A model generated the notes under the pieces. That model worked only from the letters and a program-made list of their open reading frames with translations. It did no database searches and was not told the DNA's origin. The position numbers and the translations under genes are program-made. A stretch of 5,220 nt of DNA from Actinomycetota bacterium (GTDB lineage: Bacteria; Cyanobacteriota; Vampirovibrionia; Obscuribacterales; Obscuribacteraceae), in NCBI GenBank assembly GCA_903970355.1, contig CAJCIF010000303.1:1-5220 (forward strand). Reading direction: 5' to 3'. Shown piece by piece: positions 1-4,460 of this stretch (position 1 is the stretch's first letter; each line of letters starts with the position of its first letter).

Positions 1-8
1 CTATTTTG

Positions 9-260
9 CTAATGCGCCGGACCATTTGGCTCTTGCTTGAGAGACGGTGCTGAAATATTAGGGTTGACTGTTTGGATTTGCTCAACCGGAATATTCGGAG
101 TCTTCGTTTCCATTGCAACTAAAAAGCTTACAAAAAGCACAGCGAAGAACAAAGCAAATACCCACCATAAAGCGGCAGCTCTATTTGTGGCGCTCATCAC
201 AACATCTGGTTTTTGCTCGGAATGGAGCGAGGAAAATTCTCTACCTAGTGAGCGCGGCAT
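9..260 (-). CDS. Small single-pass membrane protein of unknown function (83 aa)
   Basis: I do not recognise this family. Seen: a hydrophilic N-terminus of about 28 residues, one strongly hydrophobic stretch at about residues 30-50 (rich in Trp, Phe, Leu, Val) that should form a transmembrane helix, then a polar tail of about 33 residues rich in Pro, Asn and Gln. There is no cleavable-signal pattern, so a single-pass inner-membrane protein is the likeliest reading. I chose the ATG at 260 because GAGGG (minus strand, 270-274) sits 9 nt upstream. A longer reading from the ATG at 269 would put that ribosome site directly against the start. A TTGGCA/AATAAG promoter-like pair lies just upstream. 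It is divergent from the peptidase gene, and its own downstream neighbours are outside the window. No function is proposed. Confidence 0.6.
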   Translation of the reverse strand: MPRSLGREFSSLHSEQKPDVVMSATNRAAALWWVFALFFAVLFVSFLVAMETKTPNIPVEQIQTVNPNISAPSLKQEPNGPAH

Positions 261-283
261 AATAATCATCCCTCGTGTGCATA

Positions 284-311
284 CTTATTTTCATAAGTGA
301 CGAGATGCCAA
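284..311 (-). promoter_or_regulatory. Promoter-like -35/-10 pair for the small membrane protein
   Basis: On the minus strand TTGGCA (306-311) is followed after 16 nt by AATAAG (284-289). These match the sigma70 consensus at 5 of 6 and 4 of 6 positions. The predicted start near 277 leaves a very short leader carrying only the GAGGG ribosome site of the 9-260 gene. The assignment is by eye. Confidence 0.35.
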
Positions 312-322
312 TTTCGCAAGTT

Positions 323-361
323 CCTCAAAAAGAACCAGCACCCACTTTTTTTGGGTGCTGG
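323..361 (-). terminator. Intrinsic terminator, minus strand
   Basis: CCAGCACCCA (335-344) and TGGGTGCTGG (352-361) form a perfect 10-bp stem with a 7-nt loop. Read on the minus strand the stem is followed at once by TTCTTTTT, the U-rich tail of an intrinsic terminator. On the plus strand no U-run follows directly, so the orientation is minus. It lies between the divergent genes and would insulate the 9-260 gene from minus-strand transcription arriving from the right. No gene that could supply that transcript is visible between 362 and 590. Confidence 0.7.
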
Positions 362-590
362 AGAAATCATTTCTTTTGAACGTCTTATTCCACTTATTTT
401 TTCTGTGATTACAGACAGAAGCTATTGGCGGAAGTTCCCGGCTGAGTTTGAAAAATTTCTTGCCAAAGCAGTTGTCACGAAGGCGTTACATGGCTCAGCT
501 AAACTCATGCCAAAGCGAGTTCAACCCTAGCCAATTCTTGACTTCAGCCGTTCGGCACCCTCTCTGACTTCCGATTACCAATTCATACTT
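362..590. other. Intergenic stretch without a supported gene
   Basis: Only short open frames cross this stretch. A 77-codon plus-strand frame (297-530) has no ribosome site and runs through the terminator hairpin. A 28-codon minus-strand frame also lacks a clear ribosome site. TTGACT at 538-543 could be a -35 box for the peptidase gene, but no good -10 box follows at the right distance. I see no repeat or RNA gene here. Confidence 0.5.
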
Positions 591-2123
591 ATGGGATTAG
601 ACACCCAAAACCTTGAAACGCCGCCCAAACCGGGTTCGCCCGAAGCTCGTGTTGCGACCGCTCCTGTAACACGAAGTGATCAAAACAACTGGTTTGACTC
701 AACCAAAAGTGGAATTGCTAGTGCCCACCGAGTCATGGATCGTGTGGGGCTCTCTAATGTTGAGCTGACTGACAATACTAAAATTAGTGACAAATCTCCT
801 ACCGGTAAGACGACATCCCCCAAAGATCTCGACGCAACCCGTGATTCTTTAAAACGTACTGCAAAGGAGAATCTATCTGCCTCTGACTTAAACACCTTCT
901 CCAAGAATATGGAGACGTTTGAACAACGAGCCAAGCGCGATCATTTGTCCGATTCAGAGATACAGGCAACCTATCAATCGGTAGACAAACTTCTCTCTGC
1001 CCCCTTCGGATCTGTTTATGTCAAAGATCGAAATCGTTTAGCGCAGCAAGTAATGGAACTGGCTGCTAATCCAATGAAGGCCAAAAATGGTTTCAACGAT
1101 ACTTGCGGTCCGTCTGCTTTAGAGACAGTTGTGTACATGACTCAACCTTCTGTTGCAGCAGATCTCATAACGCAAAGTGCACTGACGGGCAAATATCATG
1201 CGCAAAACGGTACAACAATTCCGGTGGATCTCACCCCTACTCATGAATCGGACAACCCTACAACCTATACTCGTAGTTATGCAAGTCAAATATTTCAAGC
1301 CGCATCACTCAATCTTGGTTTGAGAAACCAGGGCAGCTCATGGACATATCATGATGAGCATGGTCCACTCGCAAAAGGACAAGCGTCCGACTACTATACC
1401 GATGCTTTTGGAAAGCGCCAACCATTTCCCGGCACGAATGCTGATGACTTAATTGCGTCCTACACAGCATTAACCGGCAAAAATGATTTGACGATTATTG
1501 ATAATTCTAGTGACGAATCAGACAATATAAAACACGCTAATTCTCCTCAAGATTTAGAGCGTATCCTTGCTAACACTCACATGCCTATCATCGTGGGCGT
1601 TGATGTTCGCAATCAGCCATTTTGGAATGAACGAGGAAGCGGCTACGCAGTCGGAGCGGATCCAAATACGAATTGGGGACACTGGTCTACAGTCACTGGA
1701 TATGATCCAAGTCTCAACTCAATTACGTACAGCAATTCATGGGATACCATTAGTCATCAGATTTCGCCGCAGGATCTCTTTAGAGCAACAAGACAGGCAG
1801 GTGACAATCTTCCGGATATGAACCATGATTTTCTCCAGAGCTTAAAGGGTCCATATCCCGATTATGGAACAGCTCTTGATGCGCTGCGAATTAGATCTGA
1901 AACCGGGCGTATAAGCAACACAGATTTAAATCGATTATTTGACCGAGATGTAGCAGGGCTGATAGGACAAAGGCATGAACATTCGCTTGATGATAGGACA
2001 GTACGGCATGATGTTGTTGAATTGGGAGTTTATCTCCTCAACCATAAGTCCTTCAATCCAAGCCCTCGTGTCAGGCAGTTTCTAATGGCATACGTACAAA
2101 AGCACTTTCACGACGAAGATTGA
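591..2123 (+). CDS. Papain-fold / C39-like cysteine peptidase domain protein (510 aa)
   Basis: Likely a cysteine peptidase or related amide-bond hydrolase; substrate unknown. Seen: residues 1 to about 90 are hydrophilic, rich in Ser, Thr, Asp and Lys and probably disordered. Residues about 95-165 look helical. The core then carries NDTCGPSALE with the candidate nucleophile Cys172, followed far downstream by NWGHWSTVTGYD with His364 and TYSNSWD with Asn382. This Cys-His-Asn order and the CGPSA and HW..V.GY contexts are typical of papain-fold C39-like domains. The oxyanion Gln usually found about six residues before the Cys appears to be Asn166. The roughly 190 residues between Cys and His are long for a minimal C39 domain. 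There is no signal peptide or membrane segment, and no ABC-transporter domain as in bacteriocin exporters. The start lacks a clear ribosome site, so a later start is possible. A housekeeping, effector-like or secreted role cannot be told apart here. Confidence 0.7.
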   Translation: MGLDTQNLETPPKPGSPEARVATAPVTRSDQNNWFDSTKSGIASAHRVMDRVGLSNVELTDNTKISDKSPTGKTTSPKDLDATRDSLKRTAKENLSASDLNTFSKNMETFEQRAKRDHLSDSEIQATYQSVDKLLSAPFGSVYVKDRNRLAQQVMELAANPMKAKNGFNDTCGPSALETVVYMTQPSVAADLITQSALTGKYHAQNGTTIPVDLTPTHESDNPTTYTRSYASQIFQAASLNLGLRNQGSSWTYHDEHGPLAKGQASDYYTDAFGKRQPFPGTNADDLIASYTALTGKNDLTIIDNSSDESDNIKHANSPQDLERILANTHMPIIVGVDVRNQPFWNERGSGYAVGADPNTNWGHWSTVTGYDPSLNSITYSNSWDTISHQISPQDLFRATRQAGDNLPDMNHDFLQSLKGPYPDYGTALDALRIRSETGRISNTDLNRLFDRDVAGLIGQRHEHSLDDRTVRHDVVELGVYLLNHKSFNPSPRVRQFLMAYVQKHFHDED

Positions 2124-2171
2124 TTGGTGATATGCTGCTCGTTCTGGCTCAGAAACAATTTGGGTTGAACG

Positions 2172-3143
2172 ATGAAAAAAATTGCGCTTGAAGAACATTT
2201 CATGGCTCCTGGTTTTATGGAATATGAGGCGGCCGTAACCGGTTTATTGAATCCTCAAATGCTCGAAGCAGTAAACAAGCGACTGCCAGAATTTTCGCAG
2301 CAGCGTCTTGAAATGATGGATAAAGCGGGTATTGAACTGTCTGTACTTTCCCAAACTTCTCCTGGCCTTCAGGGAGAGAAAGACGCAAAAATTGGCGCGC
2401 GCAAAGCTATAGAGGCTAACGATTTTCTCTATTCGGAAATTGCAAAAAATCCAAAACGATATGCTGGATTTGCACATCTTGCAATGCATGAACCTGAGAC
2501 AGCAACTGCAGAGTTGAATCGTTGCGTTAAAGAATTAGGTTTTGTTGGTGCAATGATAAACGGACAAACCAACGGTGTTTATCTTGACGATCAGAAATAC
2601 ATTCCATTTTGGGAAAAAGCAGTTGAGCTGGATGTTCCTATCTATATACATCCCGGCAATCCATTTCAGGTTCCATATGTGTTCAAAGACTATCCCGCGA
2701 TGCAAGGTGCATTCTGGGGTTGGGGCACAGAAACTGCCAGTCACACAATAAGATTGATAATGAGTGGTCTATTCGATCGGCTGCCAAAACTCAAAATTAT
2801 TCTCGGCCACATGGGCGAAGGTTTACCATTCACATTATGGCGATTCGACAGCAGATGGCCAGGTAGCATTCATACAAAAGAATTGAAAAAGCTACCATCG
2901 CATTATATAAAAGAAAATATCATCATCACCATATCCGGTGTCTTCGATGCACCGCCACTGCTTTGTAGTATGGCAGCCATTGGTGTCGACAATATTCTTT
3001 TCTCTACTGATTACCCTTACGAAGATCCAATAGTGGCAGCCGAATTTATAGACAACGTAAAAATAAGCGAAGAAGACCGCGCCAAAATCTGCTACAAAAA
3101 TGCCGAGCGCATTTTAAAAATAAAACGCACCGCCGGTGTTTAA
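2172..3143 (+). CDS. Amidohydrolase-family nonoxidative decarboxylase, gamma-resorcylate decarboxylase-like (323 aa)
   Basis: Member of the metal-dependent amidohydrolase superfamily (the Amidohydro_2 group, containing gamma-resorcylate, 5-carboxyvanillate and ACMS decarboxylases). These remove CO2 from aromatic acids or similar substrates using an active-site Mn or Zn. Seen: the N-terminal IALEEHF motif, where Glu7 and His9 replace the classical HxH as in gamma-resorcylate decarboxylase; IYIHPGNP with His160; LGHMGEGLP with His213 and Glu216; and FSTDYPYE with Asp280. These fit the family's metal ligands and catalytic His, all present in the right order. The length is normal and full for the family. 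It starts 48 nt after the peptidase stop in the same direction, so the two may be co-transcribed, but the ribosome site is weak. No aromatic-degradation gene is in the window, so the true substrate is open. An amidohydrolase of unrelated hydrolytic activity remains possible. Confidence 0.85.
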   Translation: MKKIALEEHFMAPGFMEYEAAVTGLLNPQMLEAVNKRLPEFSQQRLEMMDKAGIELSVLSQTSPGLQGEKDAKIGARKAIEANDFLYSEIAKNPKRYAGFAHLAMHEPETATAELNRCVKELGFVGAMINGQTNGVYLDDQKYIPFWEKAVELDVPIYIHPGNPFQVPYVFKDYPAMQGAFWGWGTETASHTIRLIMSGLFDRLPKLKIILGHMGEGLPFTLWRFDSRWPGSIHTKELKKLPSHYIKENIIITISGVFDAPPLLCSMAAIGVDNILFSTDYPYEDPIVAAEFIDNVKISEEDRAKICYKNAERILKIKRTAGV

Positions 3144-3197
3144 CTAAACTGGTGGGTAATTTGCTTCTTCCTCCGATGCTGTGCTGCTCTAACGTAG

Positions 3198-3218
3198 GGG
3201 CATGGCATTGCCATGCCC
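3198..3218. repeat. Perfect 9-bp palindromic hairpin; terminator or dispersed-repeat copy
   Basis: GGGCATGGC (3198-3206) and GCCATGCCC (3210-3218) form a perfect 9-bp stem around a 3-nt ATT loop. It lies between the convergent amidohydrolase gene and tRNA array, so it could stop transcription from either side. The only U-rich sequence is the weak ATTTTG about 5 nt beyond it on the plus strand. The short, GC-rich, almost loopless form also resembles small palindromic repeats that are scattered in some cyanobacterial genomes. Copy number cannot be judged from one window. Confidence 0.5.
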
Positions 3219-3228
3219 ACTCATTTTG

Positions 3229-3313
3229 TCGGTGAGGTTGGATTCGAACCAACGCGGTGCTTTCGCACGCAGCTTTTACAGAGCCGTGATTTCAACCACT
3301 CATCCACTCACCG
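3229..3313 (-). tRNA. tRNA-Tyr(GUA), class II, with C1:G72
   Basis: Full 85-nt cloverleaf. The acceptor CGGTGAG pairs completely with CTCACCG and the discriminator is A73. U8 is normal and the D stem is GAT/ATC. The anticodon stem CGGCT/AGCTG encloses the loop CTGTAAA, giving anticodon GUA. The long variable arm (GTGC-GAAA-GCAC core) is as expected for bacterial tRNA-Tyr, and the T arm is GTTGG/CCAAC. CCA is not encoded. The first pair is C1:G72, whereas bacterial tRNA-Tyr has G1:C72 as a TyrRS identity element. It is the last gene of the array, 4 nt from tRNA-Ser. Confidence 0.92.
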
Positions 3314-3317
3314 ATAT

Positions 3318-3398
3318 CGGAGCAAGAGGGATTCGAACCCCCAACCCAAGTGGGCGACGCTTTAGCAAAGCGCTTCCTAACCAATTCGGTTTTGCTCC
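3318..3398 (-). tRNA. tRNA-Ser(GCU), with A8 and a weak D stem
   Basis: An 81-nt class II tRNA. The acceptor GGAGCAA/TTGCTCC is fully paired and the discriminator is G73, as in serine tRNAs. The anticodon loop TTGCTAA gives GCU, reading AGU/AGC. The variable arm is CCCA/TGGG and the T arm is GGGGG/CCCTC with one G-U pair. CCA is not encoded. Position 8 is A instead of the near-universal U. The D stem shows only two clear C-G pairs with two A residues between it and the anticodon stem, so the U8-A14 contact is lost. Confidence 0.88.
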
Positions 3399-3402
3399 AA
3401 AA

Positions 3403-3479
3403 TGGTGCCCAGCCCCAGACTCGAACTGGGAGACTACTGCTTCTAAGGCAGCCGGATTTACCAATTTTCCTAGCCGGGC
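3403..3479 (-). tRNA. tRNA with Leu anticodon (UAG), short variable loop, CCA encoded
   Basis: The acceptor GCCCGGC/GCTGGGC has one G-U pair, followed by A73 and an encoded CCA (3403-3405), the only one in the array. The D stem is GGA/TCC. The anticodon stem GCTGC/GCAGT encloses CTTAGAA, so the anticodon is UAG, reading CUN leucine codons. The T arm is CCCAG/CTGGG. Only five nucleotides (AGTCT) lie between the anticodon stem and the T stem. This is a class I tRNA, unlike normal bacterial tRNA-Leu, which carries a long variable arm. Anticodon-based identity is leucine; actual charging is unknown. Confidence 0.88.
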
Positions 3480-3483
3480 ATTA

Positions 3484-3557
3484 TGCTGGTGTCGAGATTT
3501 GAACTCGAAACTTGTAGTTTTTGAAACTACCACCTCTACCAATTGGGTCACACCAGC
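3484..3557 (-). tRNA. tRNA with Leu anticodon (CAA), short variable loop
   Basis: A 74-nt cloverleaf. The acceptor GCTGGTG/CACCAGC is perfectly paired and the discriminator is A73. The D stem is ACC/GGT. The anticodon stem GTAGT/ACTAC encloses TTCAAAA, giving anticodon CAA, reading UUG. The variable loop is AAGTT (5 nt), and the T arm TCGAG/CTCGA has a TTCAAAT loop. CCA is not encoded. As with its two leucine-anticodon neighbours, the long variable arm expected of tRNA-Leu is absent. Confidence 0.9.
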
Positions 3558-3562
3558 CAAAT

Positions 3563-3636
3563 TGCTTGCTGCGAGATTCGAACTCGCACTAATTGACTCT
3601 TAAGGACAATGCCTCTACCAGTTGGGCTAAGCAAGC
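3563..3636 (-). tRNA. tRNA with Leu anticodon (UAA), short variable loop
   Basis: A 74-nt cloverleaf. The acceptor GCTTGCT/AGCAAGC is perfectly paired and the discriminator is A73. The D stem is GCC/GGC and the T arm is GCGAG/CTCGC. The anticodon loop CTTAAGA gives UAA, reading UUA/UUG. The anticodon stem TTGTC/GTCAA has a U30-U40 mismatch. The variable loop is TTAGT, identical to that of the neighbouring tRNA-Gln, and only 5 nt long. CCA is not encoded. Confidence 0.9.
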
Positions 3637-3641
3637 GTGTT

Positions 3642-3714
3642 TTCCCGGACCAGGGTTCGAACCTGGACTAACAACGTTCAAAGCGTTGCGCCTTACCAGT
3701 TTGGCTATCCGGGA
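3642..3714 (-). tRNA. tRNA-Gln(UUG), first gene of the array
   Basis: A regular 73-nt cloverleaf. The acceptor TCCCGGA/TCCGGGA has U1:A72, a pair typical of glutamine tRNAs, and the discriminator is A73. The D stem is GCC/GGC. The anticodon stem CAACG/CGTTG encloses CTTTGAA, giving UUG, reading CAA/CAG. The variable loop is TTAGT and the T arm is CCAGG/CCTGG. CCA is not encoded. It is the most regular member of the array and its promoter-proximal gene. Confidence 0.94.
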
Positions 3715-3748
3715 AGAAAGCGCGTGATTACTCAGTCATCTGCCAACG

Positions 3749-3754
3749 GTTATA
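3749..3754 (-). promoter_or_regulatory. Possible -10 box for the tRNA array
   Basis: TATAAC on the minus strand lies about 35 nt upstream of the 5' end of tRNA-Gln, a plausible place for the array promoter, but no good -35 box stands at the usual distance. A second candidate is the extended -10 sequence TGGTATAAG farther upstream (minus strand, 3963-3971). Either could drive the array; neither is strong. Confidence 0.25.
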
Positions 3755-3800
3755 AGGACGATTGGGAAATCGACCTCGTGTGCCAAAGCAGAATATTTGA

Positions 3801-3828
3801 TTGACTAATTTACAGTGATTGATATGAA
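3801..3828 (+). promoter_or_regulatory. Promoter-like TTGACT/TATGAA pair
   Basis: TTGACT (3801-3806) and TATGAA (3823-3828) are separated by 16 nt on the plus strand. Transcription would start near 3834-3836, at the 5' edge of the rod-shaped RNA candidate. That start would omit its outermost helix, so either the promoter or the outer helix may be misjudged. Confidence 0.35.
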
Positions 3829-3940
3829 AGGACATGTGAGTAATTCTCCAAAACAGATAAGTGCGACGCGGCTAACAACCAATAGAATTGGCTGCTGCTG
3901 AGGCACTGATACTGTAATGAACGATTCACAACCTGTCCTT
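3828..3940 (+). ncRNA. Candidate Y-RNA-like structured RNA
   Basis: The two ends of this 113-nt stretch pair. AAGGACA (3828-3834) pairs with TGTCCTT (3934-3940). After a one-sided 3-nt bulge, ACC (3931-3933), TGTGAGT (3835-3841) pairs with ATTCACA (3924-3930). Inside are ACAG/CTGT (3853-3856 with 3912-3915), AGTGC/GCACT (3860-3864 with 3903-3907), GCGGC/GCTGC (3868-3872 with 3894-3898) and an apical CCAAT/ATTGG hairpin (3879-3883 with 3887-3891). G-U pairs (3840-3925 and 3870-3896) exist only in plus-strand RNA, which favours that strand. Y RNAs are about this size, have paired ends with a bulged helix as the Ro60 site, and are often encoded near ro60. A second TTCACA (3939-3944) offers an alternative partner for TGTGA. 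No conserved Y-RNA sequence motif was recognised and there is no terminal U-run. Confidence 0.35.
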
Positions 3941-4020
3941 CACAAAGAAAGTCACTACACTTCTTATACCACGACAAAATAAAAAGTACATACGTGATAC
4001 CACTCCATCAAAAATTTGTA
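3941..4020. other. AT-rich spacer with no supported gene
   Basis: No ORF with a ribosome site and no tRNA-like sequence is visible. The only signal is the extended -10-like TGGTATAAG on the minus strand (3963-3971). Confidence 0.4.
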
Positions 4021-4048
4021 TTGACGGATGTTACCTTTATGGTGTAAG
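4021..4048 (+). promoter_or_regulatory. Promoter-like TTGACG/TGTAAG pair upstream of tRNA-Glu and ro60
   Basis: TTGACG (4021-4026, 5 of 6 to consensus) and TGTAAG (4043-4048, 4 of 6) are 16 nt apart. The predicted start near 4055 would give a transcript that runs through the 4085-4252 ORF, the tandem hairpins, tRNA-Glu and the Ro60 gene, unless it is terminated on the way. Confidence 0.4.
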
Positions 4049-4084
4049 TTGGAAGTTCATACTTTATTCGTTTGGAGAACGATC

Positions 4085-4252
4085 ATGTTTTCTTTATCGC
4101 CCAGCACAAACTATTGCAACCAAGCCTTTGTAGCACTGCTCACAGGTAATGGTCATATGTTTGTTGGTTTGGGCTCTGGAAGCCTGAAACCAACAAATAA
4201 AGAGAGTCGGCGCCCGACGCGCGACTCCAAAAGATTATCGAGACCGCAGTAG
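4085..4252 (+). CDS. Possible small ORF (55 aa) in the ro60 leader
   Basis: I do not recognise the product. In favour: GGAG at 4074-4077 lies 7 nt before the ATG, and a promoter-like pair lies about 35 nt farther up. The start context ACGATCATGT is repeated exactly at the Ro60 start. The product would have a mildly hydrophobic, glycine-rich middle and a basic, Arg/Lys-rich C-terminal third. Against: the second half of the frame coincides with two strong RNA hairpins, so base composition there is dictated by folding, and the product resembles no family I know. It may be a leader peptide, a remnant of a duplicated ro60 start, or not translated. Confidence 0.3.
   Translation: MFSLSPSTNYCNQAFVALLTGNGHMFVGLGSGSLKPTNKESRRPTRDSKRLSRPQ
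4158..4199 (+). promoter_or_regulatory. Strong long hairpin in the ro60 leader region
   Basis: TTTGTTGGTTT (4160-4170) pairs perfectly with AAACCAACAAA (4187-4197), extended by G4159-U4198 and U4158-A4199. Above a single bulged G (4186) it continues as GGGCT/AGCCT (4171-4175 with 4181-4185) around a 5-nt loop. No U-run follows, so it is not a standard terminator. It may be an RNA-stability, attenuation or protein-binding element, or part of a small RNA. Confidence 0.55.
4204..4227 (+). promoter_or_regulatory. Second GC-rich hairpin, tandem with the previous one
   Basis: GAGTCG (4204-4209) pairs with CGACTC (4222-4227), and CGC (4211-4213) with GCG (4219-4221), leaving one bulged G and a CCGAC loop. 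A competing fold, GTCGG/CCGAC (4206-4210 with 4214-4218), shares the same bases, so two conformations are possible. It starts only 5 nt after the long hairpin ends and no U-run follows. Confidence 0.45.
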
Positions 4253-4292
4253 CTAGCAATTACGAAGTCTCACTAAAAATAATTCCTTAAAT

Positions 4293-4313
4293 ACCGTGGT
4301 GAAAGCACGGTTT
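4293..4313 (+). terminator. Weak terminator-like hairpin ahead of tRNA-Glu
   Basis: ACCGTG (4293-4298) and CACGGT (4306-4311) form a 6-bp stem with a 7-nt loop, followed only by a run of three T. The stem is short for an intrinsic terminator. It could instead be a processing signal between leader and tRNA. Confidence 0.2.
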
Positions 4314-4341
4314 GGAACGTTGTGCGCATGCCACCAAGGAC

Positions 4342-4412
4342 GGGGCTATCGTCTAGTGGCAGGACGCCAGCCTTTCGATCTGGAGACCGGGGTTCGAATC
4401 CCCGTAGCCCTA
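4342..4412 (+). tRNA. tRNA-Glu(UUC)-like gene with a flawed anticodon arm
   Basis: A 71-nt cloverleaf. The acceptor GGGGCTA/TAGCCCT has G1-U72, the discriminator is A73, and U8 is present. The D stem GTC/GAC and GTCTAGTGGC resemble bacterial tRNA-Glu. The variable loop is 4 nt and the T arm is CGGGG/CCCCG with TTCGAAT. The anticodon stem CCAGC/TCTGG has a C31-U39 mismatch, leaving four pairs, and the loop is CTTTCGA, so the anticodon reads UUC. Normal Glu loops carry A37; here it is G. CCA is not encoded. It lies 61 nt upstream of the Ro60 start on the same strand, so it may share a transcript with it. A tRNA-like RNA rather than a working tRNA-Glu is possible. Confidence 0.8.
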
Positions 4413-4439
4413 AGAATTTTCTACACGGGTGCAATTCTT
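4412..4439 (+). other. Hairpin between tRNA-Glu and the Ro60 ribosome site
   Basis: AAGAATT (4412-4418) and AATTCTT (4433-4439) form a 7-bp stem with a 14-nt loop that contains a small CAC/GTG inner pairing. It begins at the tRNA discriminator base, so it would form once RNase P/Z-type processing or read-through exposes the tRNA 3' end. A role in 3' processing is only a guess. Confidence 0.3.
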
Positions 4440-4460
4440 CGCGCCTATCAAATCCACAAT

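Noticed and set aside
297..530. 77-codon plus-strand open frame
   Set aside because: It runs through the 10-bp terminator hairpin, has no ribosome site and resembles no family. A gene fragment cannot be excluded.
3403..3479. Amber suppressor tRNA suggested by the letters UAG
   Set aside because: UAG is the anticodon here and pairs with CUA leucine codons. A suppressor of UAG stops would need anticodon CUA.
3202..3603. 133-codon plus-strand open frame and an 86-codon minus-strand frame (3300-3560) across the tRNA array
   Set aside because: Both run through well-paired tRNA genes, lack ribosome sites and are open only because of tRNA composition.
3229..3714. CRISPR-like interpretation of the regularly spaced similar units
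   Set aside because: The shared sequence is the T-arm motif of tRNAs; each unit folds as its own cloverleaf and there are no identical repeats.
3728..3835. 35-codon minus-strand ORF with an upstream GGAG, ending just before the tRNA array
   Set aside because: It is very short, its ribosome site spacing is about 10 nt, it matches no family and its start overlaps the plus-strand RNA candidate.
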